Positions 24,602 to 37,769 of a stretch of 64,000 bases of DNA are shown here, one piece after another. The stretch lies in assembly GCA_903813345.2 (NCBI GenBank), contig CAIIXF020000008.1, forward strand, positions 33,196,867 through 33,260,866, in the 5' to 3' direction. Every line of letters starts with the position of its first letter. Within the stretch, counting starts at the first letter, position 1. The notes beneath the pieces are model-generated. The model was not told the origin of the DNA, ran no database searches, and was given only the letters and a program-made list of their open reading frames with translations. The DNA comes from Owenia fusiformis. Its lineage: Eukaryota; Annelida; Polychaeta; Sabellida; Oweniidae. Made by a program: the position numbers and the translations under genes.

Positions 24602-25515
24602 GACGTGTCGCAAAAAGGTGGCGCATTTGTTTTTTAAGGGTATCGCGTGAATGTAACTTTGATTCCCCGGAATATAAGATAATATTCTAATTAAAGTTAT
24701 ATATCATTTTAAAGCTGTTTCGATGAAGATTTTAGATCAACTACACTCCGTTCACATTTTTTGCGCGTTCGTTTTTAAAAAAGAATTTTTTACCAAAACA
24801 TCTGGCAAATATCCCTGGCCATGTTGACACGTTACGTTTTGAATTATTTTTCGTCTTTAAACGCTCATAACTCAAACAATATATGACTATTATACTTATT
24901 TTTCGTCTTGATAAAGGTAGATGGAAGTTTTATTTCAAAGGATGAAATTTAGTAAGCGTCCCGTATTGTGACGTCATAGAGTCTGAAAAATAGAATATGT
25001 TGACAGCGACCTTTTTTGCTCATTTTTTGGTACCTTCAACTTTTCAGGTGTACATTAAACAAAAAATACGAGATCAATTTTTAATAAATCATACATGATT
25101 ATTTTGCTCCTAAACTCTAGTTTATTAATAAATAGTTGATTTTGTTCACAAAAGTATGTGTTTTCTGTTGTATGTGGAAAAGTGGAGGACGAAAGGTTTT
25201 AAAAATTCATTAAAATAGGGCTAATTTACGCCATTCGCCTATTTTCAAGCACAGAACACGTATATTTATTTCACCTAAAATATCAATTGATTCGTGTTTT
25301 ATGATGCTCCTAGCCCATTAACAATATATATATGATATCAGAGTTATTCGTCTAAAATGTTTTGAGATATAGAGGTAAATGTGGAGGACGAAAGGATTTT
25401 CATGTGTGTACATTTTTCTCAAAAACGTCACATTCTATCATGTTAAAAGCGAGGATCCTCTGGATTACGCCACAAAATGTGTAACAATGCGTGCGCGAGC
25501 TTTTTGCGACACGTC
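24602..25515. mobile_element. PIF/Harbinger-like MITE, TTA duplication
   Basis: The ends GACGTGTCGCAAAAAG are inverted repeats, and TTA flanks both sides. The corresponding place in the duplicated flank of gene E (about 61670, GTCTTTAGCATTCAT) has one TTA and no element, so it is an exact empty site. The insertion therefore postdates the A/E duplication. A relative in opposite orientation is at 38936-40322. There is no transposase. Confidence 0.85.
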
Positions 25516-26085
25516 TTAGCATTCATATTCCAAGATGTGCAAGAAATACCAAATCAGCGATTTTTTAAGAAAATAGATAAATGCTTAACTTGGTATTCCA
25601 ATATAATTTCGGTTCGTGATTTTGCCTAGAAACAACTTGGCAACTGCATAAAAAGTGAAAAATGGGGATAGAGGAGAATAAACAAATTATATCTAAACTT
25701 TGGAAAGAGGAATCATCATAATTCTGTTATCACAGTTGGCACAAACATTCAGAAACATGCAGAAAATTCAAAGATATTCATTAAAGTAGTTTTTGAAAGA
25801 AAAAGTTTTTTTTGTCAAAATCATTTAGGGAACGCTATTCACGAATACTTACATGTAGCGATTAACTCTTTTTCACCTTAGAAATTCATAAGATCGATTT
25901 TCATGAAATAAAGCAAATTGGAGAGAGAATTCAATATTCGAAATCATTATTTATCAAAAGGAGCAATCGTGATTACTTTGCATTTTCTACAATATTAGAA
26001 ACAAGGTAAATATCAATACTTTATAAATTTTATTTTTATTGGCACATACTTCCGACTACAACTATCTACCCCGAATAACCTTGAT

Positions 26086-26316
26086 TTATACTTTTTGCAA
26101 AAATGGCAAAAATGTTTCCATCACTTTGATGGTTTCTTCAAAGTCATCAGTGATTCCTATGATATTATATTTTTCAATGTTGGTTTTAGCTCTTTCCACG
26201 GAGACCAACGAAGAATTGATTTTCAGATATGGGTGCTTTGGCGATTGTCCAGAGAAGACCATTTCGTGAACATCGATCGTGCCCCCTCCCACTTTGAATG
26301 ACTTTTTTCATACTCC
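26086..26316 (-). pseudogene. 2-O-sulfotransferase-like C-terminal fragment (next to gene A)
   Basis: A frame of about 68 codons contains MVFSGQSP and then SLVSVERAKTNIEKYNIIG, ITDDFEETIKVMETFLP. This pattern resembles the conserved C-terminal block of heparan/uronyl 2-O-sulfotransferases (an FCGQ motif, then AL-x-AK-x-N, VVG, E-x-L-E and LP). The usual Cys of that motif is Ser here. The frame is closed by a stop shortly upstream and no catalytic PAPS-binding part is present, so I read it as a decayed fragment. It lies about 80 bases beyond the stop codon of gene A on the same strand. A second, further decayed copy lies at 62885-63040. Confidence 0.45.
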
Positions 26317-26391
26317 AGTTTCTTAACACTTCTACCCGTGCAACCCGTCTGATATTTGCATTAACAATGTCTCAATTTCTAAATTTATTTT

Positions 26392-29300
26392 TCATACATT
26401 AAAATCATTCTTCACACTATTGCAAATTTCAGGCAGTTCTGATATAGTTTCGTTTGTCTTCTTCATATCAGCGTCTTTAGATATATAATCCTTAGAGCAG
26501 CTTTGACAAATAATGGAGGTGCTGAGATCGGTGGGTAAGCTGATTCTGATAAAAATGTAGTGTTCTTTGTATTGTGTTGTTGACACAGTATAGTCCACTG
26601 AATTAAGTCCATCACAAAGGTATCTGTCATATCCCTTATACAGCATACTAAACCTAATTGTAGAATAAAAGTTAAATTGTACGTAATCATGTGTAATGTG
26701 TAATAGAGCTAACTGAAATTTTCAGAAATGGCTAGTAAGTAAGCTTTAATGTCTTGTTCGAGAGCGCCTATTTTTACTTTTGAATATGTATTTTACCAAT
26801 ACTCTCGACATGAATCTTCTCGATGAGACTATCAACTTGAGTTACTTTGCGTGATCATATGCAGGTTTAAACTCAAGTGTTTTCCCATGTAGTCTATACA
26901 CCCTTACTGAAATCCTTATTTGCTCAGAAAAACTCAATGTGAACGAGTCTGATCAAGTATATGTGATATTATTGCTAGAATCCATTTTCAATAGTAAGAA
27001 TAGGGATCCTTAAACAGGACATTAGGCTTGCTTTTTTTGCTGTTGGCTCTATAATTGTAAGCCATTGGCATACACTTTTTTTTATTCAGATTCAAAATCG
27101 TAAACAAATTGTTTCTTATGACAGTGCCCTGTCTGACACCCAAACTGTTTCCCAGGGTGTCCCTCAGGGATCAACATGGAACACCTTTGCATTTTTCACA
27201 AGTAGAAATACTCATGGTATATCATAATAGTAACCTAAAATAAATCCAAAATCCAAAACTATTGGACCAGAAACTAGGCATGATGTCAGCAGTCGGAATA
27301 TTGTCACAGTAATCTTTGGAGACTTGCCGCTTACTCGTCATAATCTACTCTAGTCTATTTTTTAAAATTCAATTACATACAAACCTATCCTCATTTAAAT
27401 CCGTATTGCCGTTGTGCCCGAGCATAGCATAACGAGCAATAGAATGTTCTTTATAATGCACGGGGGAAAATCCAGCCTCAAATAATCTGCAAAACGTTAA
27501 AATACTGGCGTATATTAAGGCACACTAAAATTGAACGAATAGAGACTAGCAAAAATGCAAGAAATGGATTTTCCAAAGATGTATGCTTTACCATTCACAA
27601 TATCACAAAAAGATGCATGCCTTTGGGAACATTTCTTTAAATGATTTCATTAAACATGCTATTGTATGTAAATTGAACAATCAATTACTGTTGATATACT
27701 GTATTGGTTATCCCATCTACAAACAAATAATTGTATGACAGTAAAGGGGTTTTAGTTATCATTAAGTTTCGAAATTCTCCAAAATCAAGATGGCTGTCAT
27801 AAAATAGTATGTCATGCTGCAGATGCAGCCCTGGTAATCAAAAAACTGAATTGAAAAATCAATGCTCGAAATTAAAAGAAATGTCCAGTCATGTCTATTT
27901 TTCCTGTTCTGTAGGGAGCGGTACATATTATTTTTTGGAACACTACTTATTTTGAGGAGCCCATTTGCCCCCTCCTCCCGCCCCTATGTCCACCACATAG
28001 TTTGAGCCATGTCAAACTGTCAAAGGTATTACAACTACGTTGTACTCACAAGAAATAAAAAGTCCTCCACTTATTTTGTCTTATCGTACATAGTTAGAAA
28101 GCCGGTTTCGAAGACATTCAATGACTTTTATTCTCATCCTTTTCTGCTTTACCCCGTGAGATCGGTTTTACTAATGAGCATGTACGAGTATATACCTTTG
28201 TCTAAAGTCGTCATCTTCACCACCCCATCCGAAGTAAACGTTACTGAAACCGTTTGAGTCGTTAAATTGGTCACCTAGAACAGCCGACACGCCGCCAAAT
28301 ATTTCTTCATAAGGTATTCTACAAAGATAAAAGTTATTTTTCCGTCGATTAACTAAAAATGCCATTTTCTATTAAGGTCAATTATTTACATTGATTTGAT
28401 GAATATTCGTACCTGAACTGATGTGACTTCTTTTAAGATTAACCAACCCCTCCAAAGTGGTGCGATCCAGCTTGGATAAAAAAAATATATTAAGAAATAC
28501 ACCAACCTGTACTTGAACTTATCTACGGCAACAGAAAAGTGAGTTGGATTTTGCGAACACTCGTAGATCAAGCGATCGTTTTCTAAGAGTAGGTCGACGT
28601 CATGCAGTATTAAACATAGAGGAGCTTGATTCCCATCGCTTAATGAAAGAGCTTCTTTGTATCCAATATTAAATAACATTCCCCTGTTAAATGCGTGGGT
28701 ATAATCCTAAAACAATGAACCCTGAGGTTTAGAATTATCCAAATGAACTACAATAGAATAGAGATTAACATATGTACTACTGGGCACTTTATATGTTCAG
28801 AAAAATACAATAAAGCTTTGTAATCTGTATCTGACCTAAATCCATATTTCTATAAAGATGTAAATATCTAAGCATAAGTGCTAAAATTGATAGGATCTGT
28901 CTATGCAGTTTAAAAAATTATTAATACAGGGTTTGTCCATTGTGTCAAGAGAGTTTGCTATGTGTCATTGTTCTAAATCGTTCTTTTATGTCAAGCTGAC
29001 CTGTACAGAAATCTAACAAGATACCAAACATCAATGATTAAAAATGATACTTTATGAGTAAAAACGTACCTGCTCTACAACTATGATAGTGTAATCGAGT
29101 AGCTGTCTTTGAAGAATTTTAACATAATGTTCAATGAAATATTTTAGATGATCGTCTCGATCCCTAAATGGAATAATTATGACAGTTCTTTGTCTTGGTT
29201 GACAAACGACTGGAAACCAGCGCCCTCTCCCATCAGTTTTGTATGTCGATTGAACCTCGATAGGTGGCTCCGAATTGAAATTATTTTTAGGTGGATAGTT

Positions 29301-29743
29301 CTTTCGAACTCTAAGTAGACCAACTGAAAATATTCGCAAGCTTTTTTGCAAAATGAGTTATGACTAAGACTTACATCTTATATTCCTATATAATTTCTTT
29401 TGAAAGGTTTTACAAATGTATGCCTACCCAAGATCTAAAGTAAAATCTACTTCTGAATTAGTCGTGTTGTATTTTTTTATGCAATTGTGTACCTACCCAA
29501 ATCTTTGTAAATGACTGAGCAATTTTGTCCTGGAATTTCCAAAGTATATTTTTTTGGTCTTACGAAACTGATATTCTGATTAACGATTCTTGGTTTTGCT
29601 TGAGATCCAGCGAAAATCATATGTAATAGTAAAACATCTGCAAATAATACAAAATATACCAACGTCCGCCATTGAACCATCCGCTTCATTCCTTTGCAAA
29701 TTATTTTTTTAAACATTTTGAACATTTTTTCAACTTCTTTCAC
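26392..29743 (-). CDS. Beta-1,4-GalNAc/galactosyltransferase family gene A (six exons)
   Basis: Exons by eye: 29743-29497, 29323-29070, 28706-28507, 28318-28196, 27486-27385, 26653-26392. All introns are GT-AG, phases are consistent, and the total is 395 codons plus stop. It encodes a type II Golgi membrane protein: short basic N-terminus, membrane anchor at about residues 26-46, stem with an N-glycosylation site, then the GT7 catalytic domain. Visible landmarks are GRGRWFP, VIIIPFRDRDDHL, RQLLDYTIIVVEQ, FNRGMLFNIGY, the metal-binding DVD (203-205), FGGVSA, WGGEDDD (265-271), and Met296 and His299 matching the Mn2+ ligands M344/H347 of bovine enzyme 1. The residue equivalent to bovine Tyr289 is Ile240, which predicts UDP-GalNAc rather than UDP-Gal as donor, acting on terminal GlcNAc to make LacdiNAc. 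An AATAAA lies a few bases after the stop. The start could be one of several nearby Met codons. Confidence 0.88.
27030..27205 (+). mobile_element. LINE reverse-transcriptase fragment in intron 5 of gene A
   Basis: One frame from 27084 reads IQIQNRKQIVSYDSALSDTQ and then TVSQGVPQGST. The GVPQGS segment is the conserved RT motif found in Jockey/CR1-type LINEs. The frame is short and truncated at both sides, and it lies antisense to the host gene. The same fragment, slightly diverged, is at 63780-63955. Confidence 0.65.
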
Positions 29744-30517
29744 TTAATTGATATGAGTAGTATAGTATTGTCTCAACTCTTAAAGCATTATCAATTTATG
29801 TTTCATATTTGTGTTAGAATCGAAATAATTCAGCTGCTGGTCTTACTTTGTGTATTCATTCTTTATAAATAATCAAGTATATTAATTATTAGTATCCATG
29901 CTGGTACAGTGATAATAAAAATGGTGTGCATCATCTCGAATTGAACGTTTGTCTTCGTTTCAGCTTGGTCGGACTTCAAAAATCTGATGAGGAATTTTGT
30001 TTCCTTGATTTCATCAATTTTATTCTTCAAATTTCTTCTTAATACCGTGTTTGTCAAATGTGTAGGTTAAATATCTTACTAGATGGGAAGCTCAAGGCAC
30101 ATTTCAAAGAAATTTAAAAAAAAATCATAAAAATTATGCTTGGATTGTAGGGATTTAAGACTTTCCAACATGTTAGCTGATATATTCACAGTGCAAAAAC
30201 CTGTCGTTGTACGAATTTTAGTTATCAGCGATCTTCAATTTTCATTCTGTATCATAGATTCATTTCACCTTTTATTTCCAATATCATTCTGAAATCCACC
30301 AATTTGATCGACCCCGGTACGATATAGTACCTCACCATGAATTTACTTTATTGCGAGAACAAGTCAGACGATATAAGTTTTGCTGCTATTGAATATAATA
30401 TCCATTGCCCTGATGATACCTAGATAACGTTGTAATGACCCGAAAACGCCACAGGGAATGACTAACTTGCATAGTTTAACAAACCAGATATATAGAATTA
30501 AGAGTGTTCTAAATCCA

Positions 30518-30594
30518 ATGTCTCGAGTGGGAATCGAACCTAGGACCCTTAGATCCAAAGACGAATGCTCTACCAACTCAGCTATGAAGGCTTG
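30518..30594 (-). repeat. tRNA-derived remnant (SINE head or tRNA pseudogene)
   Basis: On the minus strand TAGCTGAGTTGGTAGAGCA matches the A box and GGTTCGATTCC the B box of a tRNA, correctly spaced. The acceptor ends (GCCTTCA against CTCGAGA) do not pair, the anticodon stem has mismatches and the T stem is imperfect, so it is not a working tRNA. The anticodon position would read TTG. Confidence 0.6.
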
Positions 30595-30776
30595 ATCCAC
30601 TATAGCTGGCCAACTTGTCTTTACAATGTCATTCATATTGTGTCCTCTTTTAATTAAGTGGCATACTTACAAGAAACTCGAGCCGCTACGTGCACGTTCT
30701 TACAGTTAAATGTCGATCAGTTTCAAAACTAAACTAATCTGTCTCAATTAATTAATTTATTTTTCATACTTCAAAA

Positions 30777-33700
30777 TCATTTCACAATATTGCAAATTTC
30801 AGGCAGTTCTTTTATAGTTTCTTTTATCTTCTTCGTATCGAAGTCATTAAATGTATGATCATTAGAGCAGCGCTGGCAAATAATGGAGGTGCTGAGATCG
30901 GTAGGTAAGCTGATTCTGATAAGAAGATAGTGTTTTTTGTATTGTTTTCTTAACACAGTGTAGTCCATTGAATTAAGTCCATCACAATGGTATCTGTCAT
31001 TTCCCGTATGCAGCAAACTAAACCTGAATGTAGAATAAAAGTTAAATTGTACGTAACCATGTGTACTGTGTGTTATTGTAAATCATCGGCGCACAAAATT
31101 CTTTATTTTATTGTGCGCAATTCTTTAATTGGCGGGAATACCTTTGCAAAATCGCAAGTTAAAAGGCTTATGGCTTATATGGCACCGCTTTTATCATCTT
31201 GAGAGAGTGTAAGTAACTTATTTTAAGATTTTCCGAGACATCTTATTGTTCATGACATCACACAAATGCAAGCTTCACAGTGATATATTAACAATATATT
31301 GACTTCGTGATGACTTAAATGTGCATTTTATACATTCAAGTTGAATTGTATTAAGGTATAGCAACATTTTTTGTATACAGGGTGGGCCATCAAATGGGAC
31401 ACTTTGTATCATTTTTAAAATTATTTAGGATACCACAGAATCGATAAACCATTGTACCAAAAGATGGGGAATAAAAAATGAAGAAATCTGAAAAAAGATA
31501 ATTTCCAATATGCCTGCCTGTATATGTGATTAGAGCTCACAATTTCAGATGAGCAATAATTTTCAGAGACTTACTCTTGAATCGTCACAATCCCTTCTAA
31601 TCTATTTTTCAAATTTTGTTTCATACAAACCTAGCTTCATTTATATCATCATTGTCGTTGTGTTTGAGCATAGTATAACGAGCAATAGAATGCTCTTTAT
31701 AATGCACGGGGTAAAATCCAGCCACGATTAATCTGCAAAACGTTGAAATACTGGTATATTATATAAAGGTACACTATAGCCTACAAGTCGAAGAAGGATT
31801 GGCAAAATTGCAAGCAACAGATTTCTCACAGATGTATCCTTTTTACTATTCAAGGTATCGTAAAAAGATCCATGCATATCGTCTTTATTGATTGATATTA
31901 TTGAAGATGTATCTTAAAACATTGATTTTCAAATCTACATGAAAATAATTTTATGACTAAAAAGTTTAAGGTTTTTAGTGATCATCGGAGTTTAGAAACT
32001 CTCCAAAATCAAGATATATATCAGATGCTGGCACAGTTTTGCCGGAAGTTTGCAAGAAGTAACTTTTGGCAATGCAGTATGTTAGAGTAACCTAGTAGGT
32101 GTAAGAAAATATAAGGTGATGGCCTTTAAAGTGGTAAAAACAATTTTCACGGCCGAATTGGACTTCAATTCCTGCGATTTCAGGGGGTACTATAAGATTA
32201 TTTCATAACATGAAGGATATAGTTGCTATTGTTCTGCTTTCTACAGCACACATTACTAGTCCAAAGATGAATAATATCCTAAAGTTATAGGCCGATATCT
32301 GTATTAGTCTCAGAAATATTGCAATTTATAGGAAAAAAATATACAATTTTAGTCATTTTTAAGTCTCACATATCTTATATTTGTAGCTTCCAGCAAAAGA
32401 TGCCAGCTTAAATAGCTCAAAATTGTTTTCTAAAAACTAATTCAAGCTTTGTTTGATATTGTAATACAATTATAATAATGATAATGTACTATTTATGATT
32501 TTTAATATGACTTTATAGTACCCTACCCCTGGAAAGTGGACGTGGTCAATGTTATCATTTTGCAGCATACAATTAAAAACTTGTATTGATAGAAAGCAAA
32601 TCAATGCATTTAAAACATCTTCACTTGTTACTTGACATTGTAATTTATTTATTATTAAAATATAGGACTCTACATATTTTATATATACAATTTCAATTTT
32701 GTACAATGTATCATAATGAAATCTAATAGGCTGTTTCAATTTACCAACTTTTTCTCGGATCACCCTTACCGCAATATCTGGGAAATGAGATAGTGCCATT
32801 AAGAATATGTATGCGCAGATTCAAGATCATGGTGTAAATGCTTGCCGATCTATCGGCTTTCAAAAATGAGGAAAGCTGTCTTGAGTGCTGTTTCAACTAA
32901 TTTTGAATTAAAACTGCTACTTATGAATTTTTTTCTCAACAACTGTGATTTGGTTGGAGTCCAAACACAGGATATCAAGACATAGTGCTACCAAATTCTG
33001 GTATTGAAAATTTCAGATCTCTAGATCAAGTATTCATATCTGAATGGACTCTTAAAAAGACCCAAAAGACACAAAATGCAGTCAGATGTCGCGAAAAAAT
33101 GTGATAAAATGCACTATTCAGAACAATTTATCGCTTAAATTTTACTTTTATTTACCATAATTTCTGATTCTGCCTCTAGTTAGTAATACCAATAATACAT
33201 ATGAGTAGACTTAAGGTCATAGTAAGTGTAGTTACAAATTTATTAGCATTTAAAAATGGGAGAAGCAGTGTAGCAAGTGCAATTTTCACCTATAATTCAT
33301 AATATTAAACTGCAGCTTTCAGGATTTTCTTCTCTAAAACAAGAATTCCGTGAGACCCCAAAAGACAGGATTCCATATACTAAATATATGTGAGAGTAGT
33401 TTCAGGAGGTTATATCAAATAATCATTGAACCATTGACACCTAAAAATATGCAAAATACAGTCAGAAATGGTGAAATTGTGATTGTGAAAAAATGTATGT
33501 ATTCTTAACCATTTTTTAACTAAACTGTATTTTATTTAGAACTGAAGCTTGAAGTGCTTACTAGGAGTTACATCTAGTTATTATTTATAAAGTGACTTCA
33601 GCATCCGAATTGATATAATATAGGAATATCCTATGGTTTTGAAAAAATATCATTTATATCCATGAGTGGATATTGATATTTTCATGAGTGAGCGCAGCGA

Positions 33701-36700
33701 GTGAGTGAAGAATTTTGTATCCATGAGTGGATAAAATTGATATTTTTGAAAAAAAATTATTTATCCCATGGGAAATCATCATCAGCAAAAAAATGTGAAA
33801 AATATAATTTGAGAAAAAAATTGAAAAAAAATTGTGAAAAAATGTTGAAATTTTTTAAAAATATTTTTGAAAATAATTAAAAAAATGTAAAAAGAAATTC
33901 TTTTTTGAAAAGATTCGAAACCATCGAATATCACTTTTTAAGACGTGATATTCAATAGTTGAAAAGTGATATTCGATGGTTTGTGAATTTTTTGCTAAAA
34001 TATTATAACTTGATCCACATATCAAACATATCTTCATCTGTTCATGTAATATTCGATCTATATCCTTGCAACAATGGGATAATCACTGATATGCTTAAGA
34101 CCAAAAAACCTATAAAGAATGTTATTATTGAATACTGAGAATACATTGTTTTTACATTACGGAGTTTTATTTCTACCTGAAAGTATTTTGGAACATATCT
34201 CTTGCTTAAACATTTCATGCAATGTTACTTTCAAAAACTTTCTTAGAACAATTAGTCCATCCTATACTTTCACATGTTATTCTCCATTTCATTTTTAAAA
34301 ATTGTGGGAGCTTTAAACTCTAGAAGAGCTTAATTACCAATTATACCATGCACCCTCTTTGCCCTCCGTCGCATTTTTCTTAGGACGGCCAGGCGTATTT
34401 CAAATTGAAGAGTAAAGTCAGTTAAAGTGATATATAGCTGTATATAACAACGTATCTTTCACTTGCTACTGTGATGTCAAGCTTAAGCATTCAAACAGTG
34501 CATTTTGTCCCAAGATACAATAAAGTACTGATTTCATTTATTTATCAATTCAGATGCCTTGGAATTAAAGTAAACACTTGGTATATATTACCAATATTAT
34601 TTTTACTTATTATTGGTGGTACAATGACCAGGTTTCCTTTTATGTCTTTGGTCTTACTGTGCAGTTTGTAAAAAGAAAATTCAGAAAGTTGCAGTCTTAG
34701 ATGAAAAACTGGTGAAAATCATACTTGCTACAGCTTTTCCCATTTTCAGAAGCCAATATATCTGTACTTCCACTTACTATGACGTTAAGTCTTCTCATAT
34801 GTATTATTGGTGGTACTAACTGGAGGCAGAATCAGAAATTATGTCAAATAAAAGTAACATTTAAGAGATAAATTGTTCTGAATAGTGCATCTTTCATATT
34901 TTTCACGATATCTGACAGGTTTTTGTCCTTTTGGGTCTTTTTAAAAGTACATGCAGAAGTGAATATTTGATCTAGAGCTCTGAAACTTCCAATATCAGAA
35001 CTTGGTAGCATTATGTCTTGGTATCTTATGTTTGGGGTCTAAAAAAGTCACAGATGTTGAGAAAAATATTCATTAAGCAGCAGTTTCAGTTCAAAGTTAG
35101 TTAAAACTGCACTCACGACAGCTTTCTCTATTTTTGCACGCCGATAGATCGGTAAGTATTAGTATTAGGACCTTGAAACTGCTCATATTATGTAGTCTTT
35201 GTGGTACTTTCTCATTGCAAAGGTAATTTGGAAACACTGTGACTTACATTTCATGCGTTAGTGAACACCGAAAATGAAACAGCCTATTAGATTTCATCAT
35301 GATACATTGTACAAAATTGAAAACGTATATATAAAATATGTAGAGTCCTATATTTTAGTAATGAATGAATTACAATGTCAAGCAACAAGTGAAAATGTTA
35401 AAAATGCATTAATTTGCTTTCTATCAATACAAGTTTTTAATTGTATGCTGCAAATGATTACATTGACCACACCCACTTTCCAGGGGTAGGGTTCTATAAA
35501 GTCATATTAAAAATCATAAATAGTACATTATCATTATTATAATTGTATTACAATATCAAACAAAGCTTGAATTAGGTTTTAGAAAACAATTTTGAGCTAT
35601 TTAAGCTGCCATCTTTTGCTGGAAGCTACAAATATAAGATACGTGAGACTTAAAAATGACTAAAATTGCATATTTTTTTCCTATTAATTGCAATATTTCT
35701 GAGACTAATATAGATATCGGCCTATAACTTTAGGATATTATTCATCTTTGGACTACTAATGTGTGCTGTAGAAAGCAGAACAATAGCAACTATATCCTGT
35801 ATGTTATGAAATAATCTTATAGTACCCCCTGAAATCGCAGGAATTGAAGTCCAATTCGGCCGTGAAAATTGTTTTTACCACTTTAAAGGCCATCACCTTA
35901 TATTTTCTTACACCTACTAGGTTACTCTAACATACTGCATTGCCAAAAGTTACTTCTTGCAAACTTCCGGCAAAACTGTGCCAGCATCTGATACAATAGC
36001 CATCATGAAAAAGTATAAGTTTCAGAGGAGAACTTGGAATTCAATAGAAGGGGTCCGAAACTTGAACTGAAAAATATATTTCAATGCATACAGGAAAAAC
36101 AATTGGGCGCTTTTAAAATAAATGGTTCTGGAATTTGAAGTTGAGACCGACTTTTTGGAATTAGGCACACATTTAAAAAATAATGCCCATTCATATGTTC
36201 TTTGGGGAGTGTGCCCAAACATCTTTTGCTGGCATCTATTTTCTTAGGAGCCCATCTTCCCCCTCCCATGTCAGCCAGTGAGTTTAATCCATCTCAGGTA
36301 TTGTAACTTCGTTATACTTACAAAATTAAGAGCATTCATGCTAGACTGTGTTTAATATCTTCCCATATCGACAGTAAGAATGTTCTATGACTTCTACTCT
36401 TATTACATACCTTTACTTTACCTCGTTGATTTGTAGTACTAATGAGTGTATACCTTTGTCTGAAGTCGTCATCTTCACCGCCCCATCCAAAATAAACGTT
36501 ACTGAAACCATTTGAATTGTAAAATTGGTCACCGAGAACAGCCGATACGCCACCAAATATTTGTTCATAAGGTAATCTACAAAGACAAACTTTATTTTTT
36601 GTAGGTCGGTCAACTACCAATGACTTAAACCAACCCCTCCAAATATATAGCGCTGTAGTGGGATCCACTTGGGATAAATAAAAGAAAGAAATACACCAAC

Positions 36701-37533
36701 CTGTATTTGAACTTATCTACGGCAACAGAAAAGTGAGTTGGATTTTGCGAGCACTCGTAGATCAAGCGATCATTCTCTAAGAGTAGGTCGACGTCATGAA
36801 GTATTAAACATAGAGAAGCTCCATTCCAATCTTTCAATGAAAGAGCTTCTTTGTATCCGATATTAAATAGCAACCCCCTATTAAATGTTTGACTATAATC
36901 CTGAAACAATGAACCCAAGTGGGTTGAAATTATCCAAATAAAATACAATAACAATTGATTCAGTGTCAGATGTACCACTCGGCATCATCTTTGACTCATT
37001 TAGATCAATAATTAAAGCTCTAGAAGGTACGATTTTTCAGAAATACTCAAACAAAATCATCTGTAACATTAACAGTATACAGTAACATTGATTTGATGCA
37101 CTAGGTTTCCATTTTTAAATTGAATACAATTCTACCTATTTTTGAAATTGTATTGAGTTTGTTTGAATATTATTTATCGTTCACTAATTTCAAACAGATC
37201 AGTACATAATCTCGCACAGTATATATTTAAAACATATCACCAATAATTAAAAGTGAAACTTTGGATAGTAAAAACGTACCTGCTCTACAACTATGATAGT
37301 GTAATCCAGTAACTGTCTTTGAAAAATTGGAAAATAATGTTCGATGAAAAGTTTAAGATGATCGTCTCGATCCCTAAATGGAATAATTATGACAGTTCTT
37401 TGTCTTGGTTGACACGTGACTGGAAACCAGCGCCCTCTCCCGTCAGTTTTATATGTCGATTGCACTTCGATTGATGGATCCGAATGTAAGTTATTGTTAG
37501 GTGGATAGTGCCTTGGAACTCTAAGTGGACCAA
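30777..37533 (-). CDS. Beta-1,4-GalNAc/galactosyltransferase family gene B (exons 2-6)
   Basis: Exons by eye: 37533-37280, 36900-36701, 36576-36454, 31732-31631, 31023-30777. Exon lengths 254, 200, 123 and 102 are identical to gene A, and the phases match. The protein keeps GRGRWFP, IIPFRDRDDHL, FNRGLLFNIGY, DVD, FGGVSA, WGGEDDD and the M-L-K-H metal site. The donor-determining position (PYEQIFGG) is Ile, as in gene A. The first exon with start codon and membrane anchor was not found in the 8 kb upstream. The only unassigned candidate in the window is the isolated exon at 55469-55715, whose phase would fit. The fourth intron is about 4.7 kb instead of 0.7 kb in gene A because a 4-kb foldback element sits in it. 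AATAAA follows the stop. It is either a gene with a distant first exon or a headless copy. Confidence 0.8.
31378..31420 (+). mobile_element. Single MITE terminus (CAGGGTGGGCCATC)
   Basis: TA followed by CAGGGTGGGCCATCAAATGG looks like one end of a Tc1/mariner-type MITE. The matching inverted end was not found nearby, so the copy is truncated. Confidence 0.35.
32021..35991. mobile_element. 4-kb foldback transposon inside gene B intron 4
   Basis: TCAGATGCTGGCACAGTTTT at the left end is exactly inverted at the right end, and both ends are flanked by TA. The arms, about 1.3-1.4 kb each (roughly 32021-33400 and 34620-35991), align closely with scattered mismatches. The central part (33400-34620) is AT-rich with a further small palindrome at about 33912-33985. 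Both arms carry the remains of one reading frame (KQPIRFH...DTLYKIE at 32470-32799 and 35274-35489), which I do not recognise. The equivalent intron of gene A lacks the element, and flanking words match across it. Confidence 0.88.
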
Positions 37534-37649
37534 CTGAAAATAATCGTAAATCTGTTTAAAATTAAACATGCCCCTGACAAACATATCACTGACGTGTTGT
37601 CGAAGAAGATAAATAGCCTCTTTTCAAAGGTGAGTAATGTTTTGACTAA

Positions 37650-37755
37650 GGGTTGAGATGACTTGGGGTCGAGTTGACCAAGGGTCGAGATGACTTGGGG
37701 TCGGCTTGACTTGGGGTCGACTTGACTAAGGGTTGAGTTGACTTGGGGTTGAGTT
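37650..37755 (+). repeat. Short G-rich tandem repeat
   Basis: Units such as GACTTGGGGTCGAGTTGACC and GACTAAGGGTTGAGATGACT recur with a period of about 11 and 22 bases. It lies just upstream of gene B exon 2 in the direction of its transcription. Confidence 0.8.
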
Positions 37756-37769
37756 GACCAGTTACCGGT

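Noticed and set aside
33660-33760. ATGAGTGAGCGCAGCGAGTG palindrome as a regulatory hairpin
   Set aside because: It lies in the decayed centre of the foldback element and has no gene context.
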